A stretch of DNA of 40,593 bases from Thermoplasmatales archaeon (GCA_020341795.1 CP070836.1:59683-100275); one strand, 5' to 3'; shown: positions 1-8,648, counted from the stretch's first letter. Notes: generated by a model from the letters alone, not told the origin. Program-made: numbers and translations.

Positions 1-13
1 CATGTCTCCTCCT
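1..13 (-). promoter_or_regulatory. RBS and start codon of a gene running off the window
   Basis: On the minus strand AGGAGGAGAC is followed directly by ATG at positions 3-1. The GGAGG core occupies 12-8, four bases before the ATG. This is the strongest Shine-Dalgarno match in this gene group and shows that a further gene starts 16 bases after the stop of the GT81 synthase. It is probably co-transcribed with the synthase and the HAD phosphatase. Its product cannot be seen. Confidence 0.7.
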
Positions 14-19
14 GCTTTT

Positions 20-1219
20 TTAATCATTATCAGAAACTACTATATCAAATAATTGCTCTCTTATTTTTCTTCTAGCTGAAATAGTTCTTAACCAGTCAGG
101 TATACGTGTTCCAACTGGTTTTCTCATATAACTAATTCCAGAGTTCATTATTTGTCTACTAAATTTTTCAACCATCGTCTCTTCAGAATGTCTATCATAT
201 TTTAAATTATTAAAATGAGCATCTGCATGATATTTCCTGATGCAATCTTGAGCATGACGTTGATATAAAACTCTTAATGATATTAACGATTCTTTTGAAA
301 TCTGGATATGATCTTCTTCAATTAAAACACGAAGTAATGTTTTTAAAATATCACCACTCATTTTAATTAGACCTGAGTCATCAGTTCCAATTTTTTGGTG
401 TTTATGATCATAAAAACCTAAATCAGTTTGACATATTCTTTTTGATTGAACATTTCTATACATCTCTGCCATAATACCTATTTCAATACCCCAATCACCA
501 GGTATATCCACATCACGAGCAAGATCACTTGTAAGTGCAAACTCACCAGATATTGGATATCTGAAAGATCGTAAAAATCTTACAAAATCTGGTTCTTCAC
601 CTAATAAATCTATAAATGATCTAAGTAATGGATGTAAAAATAATCTGAATACTCTTCCATAAATAACCTTTTTTTCAAGGTTGACTCTTGCATAATAACC
701 TTTATTAAATTTAAAATCAAGCTCTGGTTCAACAATAGGATATAATAGTTTTGTTGGTATCATCTCTTTATATCCAATTACATCTGCATCATGAAGAGCT
801 ATTGCATATGAATCAATACTCGCAATTCCCATAGCAAGCCATACGTCTCTTCCTTTACCTCTATATTTTAAAAGATTTATACCTTCACTTTTTAAACCAT
901 TTAATAATTTTACAACTTTTGGTCCATTGCACCACATTATAAGCTTTGGAATTTTAAGATCAGAAAAAAAACGTTTAACTTGTTTAAACTCATTTTCATT
1001 TATTGCAGCAAGTGGAATTACAACTTTATGGAGATATTCACATTTGTTTAAACCAATAATTATATTTTTTAGAGCATTACTTTTTATCTCTTTATAAAGC
1101 ATTGGCATTATTACAGAAACAGGTCTTGCATCTGCTGCATCAGAAACGGTTTTTATCAACTTTTTTTTATCATAACAAAGCTCATGAAGAGTAGTAATTT
1201 CATCTTGCTTAATATCCAA
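20..1219 (-). CDS. gpgS: Glucosyl-3-phosphoglycerate synthase-like glycosyltransferase (GT81)
   Basis: This is a 399-aa GT-A fold glycosyltransferase resembling glucosyl-3-phosphoglycerate synthase, which joins NDP-glucose to 3-phosphoglycerate in the cytoplasm as the first step to the compatible solute glucosylglycerate. Visible family features are the GKGRDVW segment near residues 121-127 (GpgS has GKGxxxW), the metal-binding DAD at 144-146, a PISGEFA segment (PLAGEYA in GpgS) and GDWGIEIG, matching the family's GYGVEIG. The start is TTG, preceded by GAGGTGAT, which overlaps the TGA stop of the upstream HAD gene, so the two are probably translationally coupled. Pairing with a HAD phosphatase matches the known GpgS/GpgP route. 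The sugar donor could be GDP- or UDP-linked, and a mannosyl-transferring relative cannot be excluded. Confidence 0.82.
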   Translation of the reverse strand: MDIKQDEITTLHELCYDKKKLIKTVSDAADARPVSVIMPMLYKEIKSNALKNIIIGLNKCEYLHKVVIPLAAINENEFKQVKRFFSDLKIPKLIMWCNGPKVVKLLNGLKSEGINLLKYRGKGRDVWLAMGIASIDSYAIALHDADVIGYKEMIPTKLLYPIVEPELDFKFNKGYYARVNLEKKVIYGRVFRLFLHPLLRSFIDLLGEEPDFVRFLRSFRYPISGEFALTSDLARDVDIPGDWGIEIGIMAEMYRNVQSKRICQTDLGFYDHKHQKIGTDDSGLIKMSGDILKTLLRVLIEEDHIQISKESLISLRVLYQRHAQDCIRKYHADAHFNNLKYDRHSEETMVEKFSRQIMNSGISYMRKPVGTRIPDWLRTISARRKIREQLFDIVVSDND

Positions 1220-1228
1220 ATTATCACC

Positions 1229-1876
1229 TCAAATATGTTTTAATATTTCTTTGAACTCATCTATTATTAAATCAGCATGATTTTGTACTTTCTTAGAGGC
1301 CTTAAAAGCGATACCAAGGCCTGCTTTTTTAATCATACCAATATCAATAATACCGTCCCCAACAGCTATAGACTTCTCTAATGGTACATCATATTTCTGA
1401 CAGAGTAGCTCAAGAACATGCCCTTTACAAATTGAATATATATTATTTCCATCAAAGTCTTTTTCAAGACTTACGTTGTTTATCTCAAGTTTACCAGTAA
1501 TAATCCCTTTTTCAATTATAAGATTATTGGCAAATGCATAATCAATATCAAGTCTATTTTTAAGATCATCTGCTAAAAACTGGTAACTATCAGTAGCAAT
1601 TGAAGTAATAATATCTCTTTTTTTAAGTTCATAAATGACCTTTTTTACATTATTTTGAAGAGGGACATTGTTAAAAATTTTTAGAAAATCAGAGCTTTTC
1701 ATACCCTTTAAAATTTTACCAATTTCAATGCTTCTTTCATAATATTGCAAACTTGGTTCTCTAATTAATCTAACTAAATCATCATGAAATCCTAATTTTT
1801 TTGCTATGACAAAAATACCTCTATCCTTTAGTAATGTTCCATCCATGTCAAATATAATAACTTTATAATGGCTCAT
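1229..1876 (-). CDS. HAD-family phosphatase, probable glucosyl-3-phosphoglycerate phosphatase
   Basis: A 215-aa haloacid dehalogenase-superfamily hydrolase of the phosphoserine-phosphatase type. Motif I is DMDGTL, with the nucleophile Asp10 and acid/base Asp12. Motif II is the Thr/Ser near residues 91-97, and motif IV is GDGIID with metal-binding Asp174 and Asp178. Its 3' end provides part of the Shine-Dalgarno of the GT81 synthase nine bases downstream, so the most likely substrate is glucosyl-3-phosphoglycerate, giving glucosylglycerate. The substrate is inferred from context; on sequence alone it could be a phosphoserine phosphatase. The ATG is preceded by AGGGAA. Confidence 0.75.
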   Translation of the reverse strand: MSHYKVIIFDMDGTLLKDRGIFVIAKKLGFHDDLVRLIREPSLQYYERSIEIGKILKGMKSSDFLKIFNNVPLQNNVKKVIYELKKRDIITSIATDSYQFLADDLKNRLDIDYAFANNLIIEKGIITGKLEINNVSLEKDFDGNNIYSICKGHVLELLCQKYDVPLEKSIAVGDGIIDIGMIKKAGLGIAFKASKKVQNHADLIIDEFKEILKHI

Positions 1877-1938
1877 TGTTTTCCCTATAAACTCTTTTGG
1901 GTAAATATTAATTTATTAATAACTTTTTTACCAAAATC

Positions 1939-1949
1939 AAATATATAAA
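1939..1949 (+). promoter_or_regulatory. TATA box of pheT, leaderless transcript
   Basis: The sequence AAATATATAAAG is centred about 25 bases before the pheT ATG at 1970. In archaea that is the distance from TATA box to transcription start, so the mRNA probably begins at or next to the start codon. No Shine-Dalgarno is present. Confidence 0.6.
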
Positions 1950-1969
1950 GAATCTATTTCCCCTTCAAT

Positions 1970-3607
1970 ATGCCAGTAGTAGAATTTGACTATAATGATT
2001 TCATAAATCTTCTAGGATATAAAATTAGTAAAAAAAATTTAATAGAACGATTACCAATGATAGGTGCTGATTTTGATAAAGCAGAAGGGGATCAAATAAG
2101 TATAGAATTTTTTCCTGATCGTCCAGATTTAGCATCAGTTGAAGGAATTGCTCGTGCATCTAGATCATTTTTTAATTTTGAACCAGGACTTAAGAAATAT
2201 TCAATTAAAAAATCAGATATCGTGATAAATGTAGATTCCTCAGTAAAAAAAGTTAGACCTTACGTTATAACAGCTCTTGTTAAAAATGTAAAAATGACGG
2301 ATGAATTGATAGCATCACTTATGGAACTTCAAGAAAAACTACATGTAGGACTAGGTAGAAATAGGAAAAAAGTAGCAATTGGAGTTCATAATTTTGAACC
2401 AGTCGAGTCTCCTTTTATTTATAAAGCAGTAGATCCTGATTCTATTCAATTTGTTCCTTTAAATAAAGTTGAATCAATGACAATGACCGAAATTCTGGAA
2501 AAACATGAAAAAGGTGTTGACTATGCACATCTTCTAAAAGATTATGATAAACACCCATTAATTTTAGATAAAAATAACAATGTACTATCATATCCTCCAA
2601 TTATTAACGGAACCCTTACTGAGGTTACACCATTTACAACTGATTTATTTATTGATGTAACCGGACTTGATAAAAAAGCAATTAATTATGCATTGAACAT
2701 TGTCACAACTTCTCTAGCCGAGCGTGGTGGACAAATTTTTAGTACAGTTGTGAAAGAGGGTAGAAAAACATATGTTTCTCCTAATTTAACTCCAGTTAAA
2801 CGTAAATTATCTTTAAATTATGTAAACAAAATTCTAGGTACGAATATGAATATGAATAAAGTAATAGATTGCCTAGAGAAAATGGGATATGGGACATCGG
2901 AGTCTGGAAAAGATATAATAAATGTTGAAATTCCAGCATGGCGAGCAGATATCTTACATGAAATTGATTTGATAGAGGATGTTTCTATTGGTTATGGATA
3001 TGATAATTTTGAGTCAGAATATCCAAAAGCTCTAACCTTTGGAAAAAGAATTTCTTCCTATGATTTTTATGAAGCACTTCGAACTATTATGATTGGCCTA
3101 GGATTTAACGAGGTTAATACTTTTACAATTTCAAATGAGGCAGACGAGTTTGAGAAACTTGGATTAAAGAAAGCAGAAAGAGTTGAAATTGAAAATCCCA
3201 TTGGGGAAGATTTTTCATGTTTGCGAGTTGGACTTATTCCTAGTCTTTTAAAAATACTTAGTGAAAACCGTCATCATCCATTACCTCAGCAGATTTTTGA
3301 GGTAGGTATAATTGTTGATAGCAAATATAAAAATAGATTCAAACTAGGTTTTGCAAAAATAGATGCAAAAGCTAGTTTTACAGAATGTAAATCCTTATGT
3401 GAATCGATTATGAGAGATGCTGGTATTAAAACTATGATAAATGACTTCGAACATCCTGGTTTTGTTAAAGGAAGATGCGCATCAATTTTTTATAAAAATG
3501 AAGAAATAGGTTTTTTTGGTGAACTTCATCCAAAAACAATTTCAAATTTCGAGCTAGAACACCCAGTTATTGCATTTGAAATCTATTCTGATTTAATCTA
3601 TCAATAA
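1970..3607 (+). CDS. pheT: Phenylalanyl-tRNA synthetase beta subunit
   Basis: A 545-aa archaeal/eukaryotic-type PheRS beta chain, which forms the alpha2-beta2 enzyme charging tRNA-Phe. The N-terminus lacks the EMAP/tRNA-binding domain of bacterial PheT. It has the beta-chain opening with IEFFPDRPDLASVEGIARA near 45-64, the B3/B4 domain around 100-260, the B5 domain near 275-345 (ending AWRADILHEIDLIEDV), and the inactive class II core fold at the C-terminus (GFNEVNTFTISN, ENPIGEDFSCLRVGLIPSLL). Length is normal. The alpha-subunit gene pheS is not next to it. A TATA box 25 bases upstream indicates leaderless translation from the ATG. Confidence 0.96.
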   Translation: MPVVEFDYNDFINLLGYKISKKNLIERLPMIGADFDKAEGDQISIEFFPDRPDLASVEGIARASRSFFNFEPGLKKYSIKKSDIVINVDSSVKKVRPYVITALVKNVKMTDELIASLMELQEKLHVGLGRNRKKVAIGVHNFEPVESPFIYKAVDPDSIQFVPLNKVESMTMTEILEKHEKGVDYAHLLKDYDKHPLILDKNNNVLSYPPIINGTLTEVTPFTTDLFIDVTGLDKKAINYALNIVTTSLAERGGQIFSTVVKEGRKTYVSPNLTPVKRKLSLNYVNKILGTNMNMNKVIDCLEKMGYGTSESGKDIINVEIPAWRADILHEIDLIEDVSIGYGYDNFESEYPKALTFGKRISSYDFYEALRTIMIGLGFNEVNTFTISNEADEFEKLGLKKAERVEIENPIGEDFSCLRVGLIPSLLKILSENRHHPLPQQIFEVGIIVDSKYKNRFKLGFAKIDAKASFTECKSLCESIMRDAGIKTMINDFEHPGFVKGRCASIFYKNEEIGFFGELHPKTISNFELEHPVIAFEIYSDLIYQ

Positions 3608-3640
3608 GTATTTTATCTATTATTTATTCCCATTTTTAAA

Positions 3641-4555
3641 ATGTCAACAGTTTGTAGCAAGTGCAAATCTCCTGCGGTTACATATATTAGATATAATGGT
3701 ACACATCTATGTAACGATCATTTTATTGAATATTTTGAAAGACGTGTTAAAAAAGATATAAAAAAACAGGGTAAAACTGAGGGTAATAAAAAAATCGCAA
3801 TAGCCGTCTCAGGTGGTAAAGATAGCATTGTAGCACTCCATATTATAAAAGATATTTTTTCTAAAAGACCAAATATTGAATTAGCAGTAATTACAGTTGA
3901 TGAAGGTATAAAGGGATATAGGGATAAAAGCATTGATTATGCAAAAGAAAATTGTAGACTTCTTGGGATTAAACATTTCATAATATCATTTAAGGAAACC
4001 ATTGGAAAAACAATGGATGAAATTGCTAAGAAAAAAAACAAGATCGGAGACTGTAGTTTTTGTGGTGTATTTAGGCGTGTATGTTTGAATCAAAAATCAA
4101 AAAAACTTGGTGTAGACAAACTTGTAACAGGTCATAACTTGGATGATATGGCTCAATCAATTTTAATGAATTTTACAAATGGAGATCTAAAAAAGCTAGC
4201 TCGTTTAGGCCCACACAAAAAAGTACAACCAGGTCTGGTACCCAGAATTCTTCCTTTAAGAAGTATTCCTGAGAAAGAAATCGCGCTATATGCAATCTTA
4301 AAAGAAATCAAATTTTATGATGCAGAATGCCCATATTCAACAAATGCACTTCGCGGGAATTTTCGAGATATTATTGACACACTTGAATATCAAAATCCTG
4401 GAACTCGTCATAGTATTTTAAACAGTTATGAAAGTATTAAGGATGATCTTTTAGAAAAATATCCCCCTGCTAATCTAAAAAACTGTCAGTTTTGTGGTGA
4501 ACCTTCTTCTCAAGTCTTATGTAAATCTTGTATTTTAAGGAAAAAAATTGTTTAA
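3641..4555 (+). CDS. ncsA: tRNA 2-thiouridine synthase, NcsA/TtuA (CTU1-ATPBD3) family
   Basis: A 304-aa PP-loop ATPase that adenylates and thiolates tRNA uridine (position 34 in Ncs6/CTU1-type enzymes, position 54 in TtuA). The N-terminal zinc finger has CxxC (Cys5, Cys8) and a further Cys and His near 24-27. The PP-loop SGGKDS is at 57-62. CSFC around 138-141 and a later Cys in AECPYS fit the three iron-sulfur ligands of TtuA. A C-terminal zinc ribbon has CxxC twice (CQFC and CKSC). All catalytic elements are intact. The gene follows pheT by 33 bases, consistent with a tRNA-related transcription unit. Which uridine is modified cannot be told from sequence alone. Confidence 0.9.
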   Translation: MSTVCSKCKSPAVTYIRYNGTHLCNDHFIEYFERRVKKDIKKQGKTEGNKKIAIAVSGGKDSIVALHIIKDIFSKRPNIELAVITVDEGIKGYRDKSIDYAKENCRLLGIKHFIISFKETIGKTMDEIAKKKNKIGDCSFCGVFRRVCLNQKSKKLGVDKLVTGHNLDDMAQSILMNFTNGDLKKLARLGPHKKVQPGLVPRILPLRSIPEKEIALYAILKEIKFYDAECPYSTNALRGNFRDIIDTLEYQNPGTRHSILNSYESIKDDLLEKYPPANLKNCQFCGEPSSQVLCKSCILRKKIV

Positions 4556-4605
4556 GATTATTTTAAAAAGGTTTTTATTTGAAGTATTACTGACTGTTAA
4601 TATAA

Positions 4606-5262
4606 ATGAAGCGTTTAAAGATTAAATGCAAACCTCTTGATGATTTATTAGGAGGAGGAATTGAAATTGGTGCTATTACAAAAGTATATGGTGAAGCAGG
4701 TAGTGGAAAGACTAATTTTTGTCTTCAACTAACTAGGGAATGTTCAACACATCTTGGAAAAGTAGCTTTTATAGATAGTGAAGGAGTCTCACTTGAGAGA
4801 CTTAGTCAAATGTGTGAAAAAGGATATGATTTTAAAAAAATCCTTGAAAAAATTTTATTTTTTAATCCCCACTCTTTTGAACAGCAAGAAAAACATATTA
4901 AGGATGCAATAAACAATAAAGATGTCAAACTTATCGTAATTGACACATTAAATCTTTTTTATAGGATAGGTCTTGAGGAAGAAAAAGAAGCATCGATGAG
5001 GTCTTATCTTCGGCAAATGGCAAGTTTGCAGATGGCTGCAAGACAAAAAGAAATTTTTGTAATTGTATCAGAACAAGTGTATACAGATAAAAACGGTGAT
5101 ATTAAACCTTTTACACATCGTGATACAGAACATATGGTTAAAACAGTTATTAAATTTGAAAAAACCAGTATTGGAAAACGTAAAGCAATTATAATGAAAC
5201 ATCGATCTCAACCTGAAGATAAATCAACCATTTTTTCAATTATTAATACTGGTCTGGAATAA
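4606..5262 (+). CDS. radB: DNA repair and recombination protein RadB
   Basis: A 218-aa archaeal RecA/RadA paralog. Walker A is GEAGSGKT at 29-36, and the Walker B-type strand LIVIDTLNLFY is near 112-122. The N-terminal helix-hairpin-helix domain of RadA is absent, as is normal for RadB, and there is no intein. RadB is thought to assist homologous recombination by modulating RadA or Holliday-junction processing. A TATA-like GTTTTTATTTG lies about 30 bases before the ATG. It is followed after three bases by a radical SAM gene, so the two are probably one transcript. Confidence 0.93.
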   Translation: MKRLKIKCKPLDDLLGGGIEIGAITKVYGEAGSGKTNFCLQLTRECSTHLGKVAFIDSEGVSLERLSQMCEKGYDFKKILEKILFFNPHSFEQQEKHIKDAINNKDVKLIVIDTLNLFYRIGLEEEKEASMRSYLRQMASLQMAARQKEIFVIVSEQVYTDKNGDIKPFTHRDTEHMVKTVIKFEKTSIGKRKAIIMKHRSQPEDKSTIFSIINTGLE

Positions 5263-5265
5263 ATA

Positions 5266-6375
5266 ATGAAACAAATAAAAACATGGCTTAATGAAAGCAC
5301 TTATACTTCACCTTTGTCACCTGGATGTAAGATGTGTTCTGATGGTTCTAAACTAGTTATTTTAATTACTGGTTTATGTCCTTCAAATTGTTATTATTGT
5401 CCTCTAAGTAAAGAAAAACTTGGTAAAGATCGTATTTTTGCAGATGAATGGGAATTAACAGATGAATCGGATACAGAAAAAATAATAATGGAAGCTGAAT
5501 ATATTGATGCAACAGGTGCAGGAATTACTGGGGGAGATCCTCTAATTGTTTGGCAGCGTACTAAAAAATATATTACACTATTAAAGGAAAGATTTGGTCC
5601 AAATTTTCATATTCATCTTTATACTAGTGGATTAAAAAACAATAATTATATTGAGAACCTAGTTTCATCTGGTCTTGATGAGATTCGATTTCATCCAATG
5701 CCAAATCAATGGAATAAAATGGATTCTAGCCCAATTCTAAATTCAGTAAATAATGCTATTGATACAGGAGTCGATGTTGCAATTGAGATCCCATCTATTC
5801 CAAAAATGGAAAAACAAATCATTTCATTAGTAAAATGGGGGGATAAAAAAGCTATTAAATGGATTAATTTAAATGAGTTGGAATTCTCAGAAACAAATGC
5901 TGAGGCTATAAATAAAAAAGATTTCACAGTTAAAGATGATATTTCAGCAGCAATAAAAGGAAGTCAGGATACTGCATATAATGTGATAAATCTTGCATCA
6001 AATGTAGATCTTAATATCGGTGTTCATTATTGCTCATCTTCTTTTAAAGACGGGATACAGCTTAAAAGAAGAATTATTAGACGTGCAAAAAATATTGCAA
6101 AAAAACCTGATATTATAACAAAAGATGGAACACTTATCAAAGGAGTTATTTATACAAATAAAAAAACCATTACTTATTTAGCAAATTTGTTACTCAAAGA
6201 TTACAAAATCAAAAACTATGAAATCTATATTAATAAAGAAAAAAACAGAATTGAAATAAATCCTGAACTTCTTGAAAAAATTGCACAAAATTTAAAAAAA
6301 ATTGGATTAAAATGTTATATAATTGAAGAATACCCAACAGCAGATAGATTAGAAGTTGAAAGAACTCCAATTTAA
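5266..6375 (+). CDS. Radical SAM protein, COG2108 archaeal family
   Basis: A 369-aa radical SAM enzyme with the cluster-binding motif CPSNCYYC (CX3CX2C; Cys38, Cys42, Cys45) and an additional upstream CxxC (Cys21, Cys24), typical of the archaeal COG2108 family annotated as pyruvate formate-lyase-activating-enzyme-like. GAGITGGDPL near 83-92 is the SAM-binding GGE-like segment. The C-terminal 100 residues form a separate basic region. The substrate is unknown. The ATG lies three bases after the radB stop, implying co-transcription, but that does not prove a link to recombination. Confidence 0.85.
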   Translation: MKQIKTWLNESTYTSPLSPGCKMCSDGSKLVILITGLCPSNCYYCPLSKEKLGKDRIFADEWELTDESDTEKIIMEAEYIDATGAGITGGDPLIVWQRTKKYITLLKERFGPNFHIHLYTSGLKNNNYIENLVSSGLDEIRFHPMPNQWNKMDSSPILNSVNNAIDTGVDVAIEIPSIPKMEKQIISLVKWGDKKAIKWINLNELEFSETNAEAINKKDFTVKDDISAAIKGSQDTAYNVINLASNVDLNIGVHYCSSSFKDGIQLKRRIIRRAKNIAKKPDIITKDGTLIKGVIYTNKKTITYLANLLLKDYKIKNYEIYINKEKNRIEINPELLEKIAQNLKKIGLKCYIIEEYPTADRLEVERTPI

Positions 6376-6396
6376 AATAATTTAATCTGAAAAAGA

Positions 6397-6408
6397 TTTT
6401 TATATAAG
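6397..6408 (+). promoter_or_regulatory. TATA box of the ribosomal operon
   Basis: TTTTTATATAAG is a near-consensus archaeal TATA box. The transcription start would fall near 6430, giving a leader of about 50 bases that carries a strong Shine-Dalgarno, GGAGG at 6467-6471, ten bases before the L7Ae ATG. Confidence 0.65.
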
Positions 6409-6481
6409 ACCTACATTCAAGGCTTTACATTCTTAATAGAAGTAAATATCTATGAAAGCTTCAAAAGGAGGCTAAAAAAAT

Positions 6482-6853
6482 ATGGCTATGTATGTAAAAT
6501 TTCAAACACCAAAAGATATACAGGATTTAGCCTATGATCTTGTAGAAAAAGCTAGAGATAATGGTAAAATAAGTAAAGGTGCAAACGAAGTAACAAAACA
6601 AGTAGAACGAGGTCAAGCAAAACTAGTGGTAATGGCAGAGGATATATCACCCGAGGAAATCCTTGCACATATGCCATTGCTTTGTGAAGAAAAAAATATA
6701 CCTTATGCTTATGTCCCAAGCAAAGACGAATTAGGAAGCGCTGCAGGATTAACAGTAAGTACAGCAGCTGTTGCAATATTAAATCCTGGAAAAGATAAAG
6801 CAGGAATAGAGGGAATAGTCAAAAAAATAGAACCACTAAAGAAACAGGGATAG
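6482..6853 (+). CDS. rpl7ae: 50S ribosomal protein L7Ae
   Basis: A 123-aa kink-turn RNA-binding protein of the large ribosomal subunit, also the core protein of archaeal box C/D and H/ACA RNPs and RNase P. The hallmark [18 protein letters not shown] segment (residues 37-54) contacts the K-turn. [27 protein letters not shown] and KDELGSAAG follow as in all archaeal L7Ae. Length is typical. It leads a three-gene operon with S28e and L24e and has a strong SD. Confidence 0.98.
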   Translation: MAMYVKFQTPKDIQDLAYDLVEKARDNGKISKGANEVTKQVERGQAKLVVMAEDISPEEILAHMPLLCEEKNIPYAYVPSKDELGSAAGLTVSTAAVAILNPGKDKAGIEGIVKKIEPLKKQG

Positions 6854-6857
6854 AAAA

Positions 6858-7067
6858 ATGGTAGAAGGAACACCTTGTGAAGTAGTAGAAATCATAGATC
6901 GAACAGGTATGGCTGGTGAAGCATCTCAGGTAAAGGTAAGAGTACTTGATGGCATTGACAAAGGAAAAATTATTACAAGAAATGTAATCGGTCCGATTCA
7001 GCTTGGAGATATTCTGATGCTTAGTGAAACACAGCGTGAAGCAAAACGCCTAGGCGGTCCACGATAG
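6858..7067 (+). CDS. rps28e: 30S ribosomal protein S28e
   Basis: A 69-aa small-subunit protein with the S28e pattern: [23 protein letters not shown] and the conserved ending [15 protein letters not shown]. It begins four bases after the L7Ae stop and its own stop overlaps the GGGAG Shine-Dalgarno of L24e, so the three are co-translated as in the classic archaeal L7Ae-S28e-L24e operon. Confidence 0.97.
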   Translation: MVEGTPCEVVEIIDRTGMAGEASQVKVRVLDGIDKGKIITRNVIGPIQLGDILMLSETQREAKRLGGPR

Positions 7068-7083
7068 GGAGATGTTTTATTTT

Positions 7084-7266
7084 ATGGTAGAGAGAAGGAA
7101 ATGTTCGTTTTGTGGAAACGAAATTGAACCTGGAACCGGTAAAATCTATGGTAAAAAGGATGGAACAGTTCTTTATTTTTGTAAAAACAAATGCCAAAAA
7201 AACATGCTAAACCTTAAACGTATACCTCGTAGAATCAGATGGAGTAAACACTACGCAAAAAAATAA
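7084..7266 (+). CDS. rpl24e: 50S ribosomal protein L24e
   Basis: A 60-aa zinc-ribbon ribosomal protein: CSFCGNEIEPGTGKIYGKKDG, then a second Cys pair in YFCKNKC, with RIRWSKHYAKK at the end. The ATG at 7084 is preferred over the in-frame ATG at 7072 because GGGAG at 7067-7071 directly abuts the latter but is 12 bases from the former, and family members start at MVERRKC. The nucleoside diphosphate kinase gene that often follows in archaea is absent. Confidence 0.95.
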   Translation: MVERRKCSFCGNEIEPGTGKIYGKKDGTVLYFCKNKCQKNMLNLKRIPRRIRWSKHYAKK

Positions 7267-7280
7267 TTTTATTAACAATT

Positions 7281-7311
7281 GCATATGTAGATGCATATGC
7301 ATATTTATATA
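7281..7311 (+). promoter_or_regulatory. Palindrome and TATA-like region upstream of adenosine-specific kinase
   Basis: GCATATG occurs twice (7281-7287 and 7293-7299). ATGCATATGCAT at 7291-7302 is a perfect 12-bp palindrome, immediately followed by ATTTATATAG. This could be an operator on a TATA box, or simply a low-complexity sequence. It is about 135 bases before the kinase ATG, so a second, closer promoter may also exist. Confidence 0.3.
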
Positions 7312-7438
7312 GATAATAAAATAAAAAAGATTTATTTTTTGATATATGAGAAGTTATAAAATTGTATAATTTATTATCGTATTAATTTACCAAATTAATA
7401 ATATATGGATTTTATGCAGATAGGAGAATAAGAAAAAT

Positions 7439-7930
7439 ATGAGTAATTTTGAAATAAAAATAATTAAAATCCAAAAACCTGATGATATGAATTTTATTTT
7501 AGGTCAGACTCATTTTATTAAATCAGTTGAGGATTTATATGAAGCAATAGTAAATTGTGTTCCTGGTTCTAAATTTGGAATAGCATTTTGTGAGGCAAGT
7601 GGTGCATGCAAGATCAGAAGTGAAGGAAATAATCCAGATTTAAAGACTCTTGCTGAAAAAAATGCAATGAATATAGGAGCAGGACATTCGTTTATAATAT
7701 TTATGAAGGAATGTTTTCCTATCAATGTTTTAAACAGCATTAAAAACATTCCTGAAGTCTGTGGTATTTATTGTGCAACTGCAAATCCTACTGAGATTGT
7801 TATAGCTAAATCAACAAATGGAAATGGAATTCTTGGTGTAATAGATGGATCCTCTCCTAAAGGTATTGAAAACGATGAGGAAAAATCTTGGAGAAAGGAT
7901 TTTTTAAGAAAAATCAATTATAAACTATGA
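7439..7930 (+). CDS. Adenosine-specific kinase (PF04008 family)
   Basis: A 163-aa protein of the small adenosine-specific kinase family first described from Pyrobaculum (PAE2307 type). The whole sequence follows the family: KPDDMNFILGQTHFIKSVEDLYEA, PGSKFGIAFCEASGACKI, NIGAGHSFIIFMKECFPINVLN, CGIYCATANPTEI and GILGVIDGSSPKGIE. The proposed role is phosphorylation of adenosine in nucleoside salvage, though the physiological role is poorly known. AGGAG lies 11 bases before the ATG. Its 3' end overlaps the convergent methyltransferase gene by 13 bases. Confidence 0.92.
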   Translation: MSNFEIKIIKIQKPDDMNFILGQTHFIKSVEDLYEAIVNCVPGSKFGIAFCEASGACKIRSEGNNPDLKTLAEKNAMNIGAGHSFIIFMKECFPINVLNSIKNIPEVCGIYCATANPTEIVIAKSTNGNGILGVIDGSSPKGIENDEEKSWRKDFLRKINYKL

Positions 7931-8568
7931 TAACCGTGTTTACCAATTAACGGTACAAAAGCACATCCTCCACAATTATAAGTCTTGGTTTTATTATCTT
8001 TTTTCTCAAGGAGGATAAGAGTACATATCGTACCTCCAACTGGTATCAAAAGTTTTCCTGGATCTTTAAGCTGTTCAATTAAAGGTGGTGGTATATCTGG
8101 TGCACCGCATGTTACATATATTCTATCATATGGTGCATATTTAGAAAGCCCCTCTGAACCATCACCTAACTCTACAGTAACATTTTTTATTTCTGCTCTT
8201 TCTAGGTTTTGCTTTGCATTTTCTGCAAGAACCGAAAATCGCTCTATTGTGTAAACATGACCATTCTCTCCTGTTATATTTGCAACTACTGCAGCATGAT
8301 ATCCTGATCCCGCACCTATTTCTAGGATTTTTTGTCCTTCTTTAATGTCTAGTTCTTCGCACATAATTGCAACCATATGTGGAGCTGATATTGTTTGTCC
8401 TTTACCTATTTGTAATGGGGTATCAGCATATGCATATTTTTTTAAAGAATCAGGTAAGAATAATTCCCTTGGAGTATTAAGAAAAGCGTTTTTAACTTTT
8501 TCAGATATAATTCTTTTTTCAAAGAGTAGATTTTTAACTAATGCTTCTCTATTTTCTTCAAAAGACAT
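7918..8568 (-). CDS. pcm: Protein-L-isoaspartate O-methyltransferase
   Basis: A 216-aa class I SAM-dependent methyltransferase that methylates L-isoaspartyl residues to start repair of aged proteins. Hallmarks are GQTISAPHMVAIMCEELD, the SAM-binding ILEIGAGSGYHAAVVA, VYTIERF and VTCGAPDIPPPLIEQLKDPGKLLIPVG. An ATG at 8607 is in frame, but a TATA box (about 8612-8626) lies only about ten bases upstream of it, so transcription would start inside the longer reading. The ATG at 8568 is therefore chosen. It is divergent from carbamate kinase. Confidence 0.93.
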   Translation of the reverse strand: MSFEENREALVKNLLFEKRIISEKVKNAFLNTPRELFLPDSLKKYAYADTPLQIGKGQTISAPHMVAIMCEELDIKEGQKILEIGAGSGYHAAVVANITGENGHVYTIERFSVLAENAKQNLERAEIKNVTVELGDGSEGLSKYAPYDRIYVTCGAPDIPPPLIEQLKDPGKLLIPVGGTICTLILLEKKDNKTKTYNCGGCAFVPLIGKHGYHSL

Positions 8569-8611
8569 TAATTTAATGAAGTTTTTTTGGTATAAAAATT
8601 TCACCATCAGG

Positions 8612-8628
8612 TTTTTTATATAATATTA
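8612..8628. promoter_or_regulatory. Bidirectional TATA region between pcm and arcC
   Basis: TTTTTTATATAATATTA can be read as a TATA box on both strands. It is about 27 bases before the arcC ATG (8649) and about 45 bases before the pcm ATG (8568). No other promoter is needed in this 80-base gap. Confidence 0.5.
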
Positions 8629-8648
8629 TATTCCCCACAAATGTTAAT

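Noticed and set aside
8569-8607. Longer N-terminus for the isoaspartyl methyltransferase
   Set aside because: Its ATG is only about ten bases from the TATA box, so it would not be in the transcript.
7985-8623. Plus-strand frames opposite pcm
   Set aside because: They are antisense to a well-supported methyltransferase gene and encode no recognisable motif.
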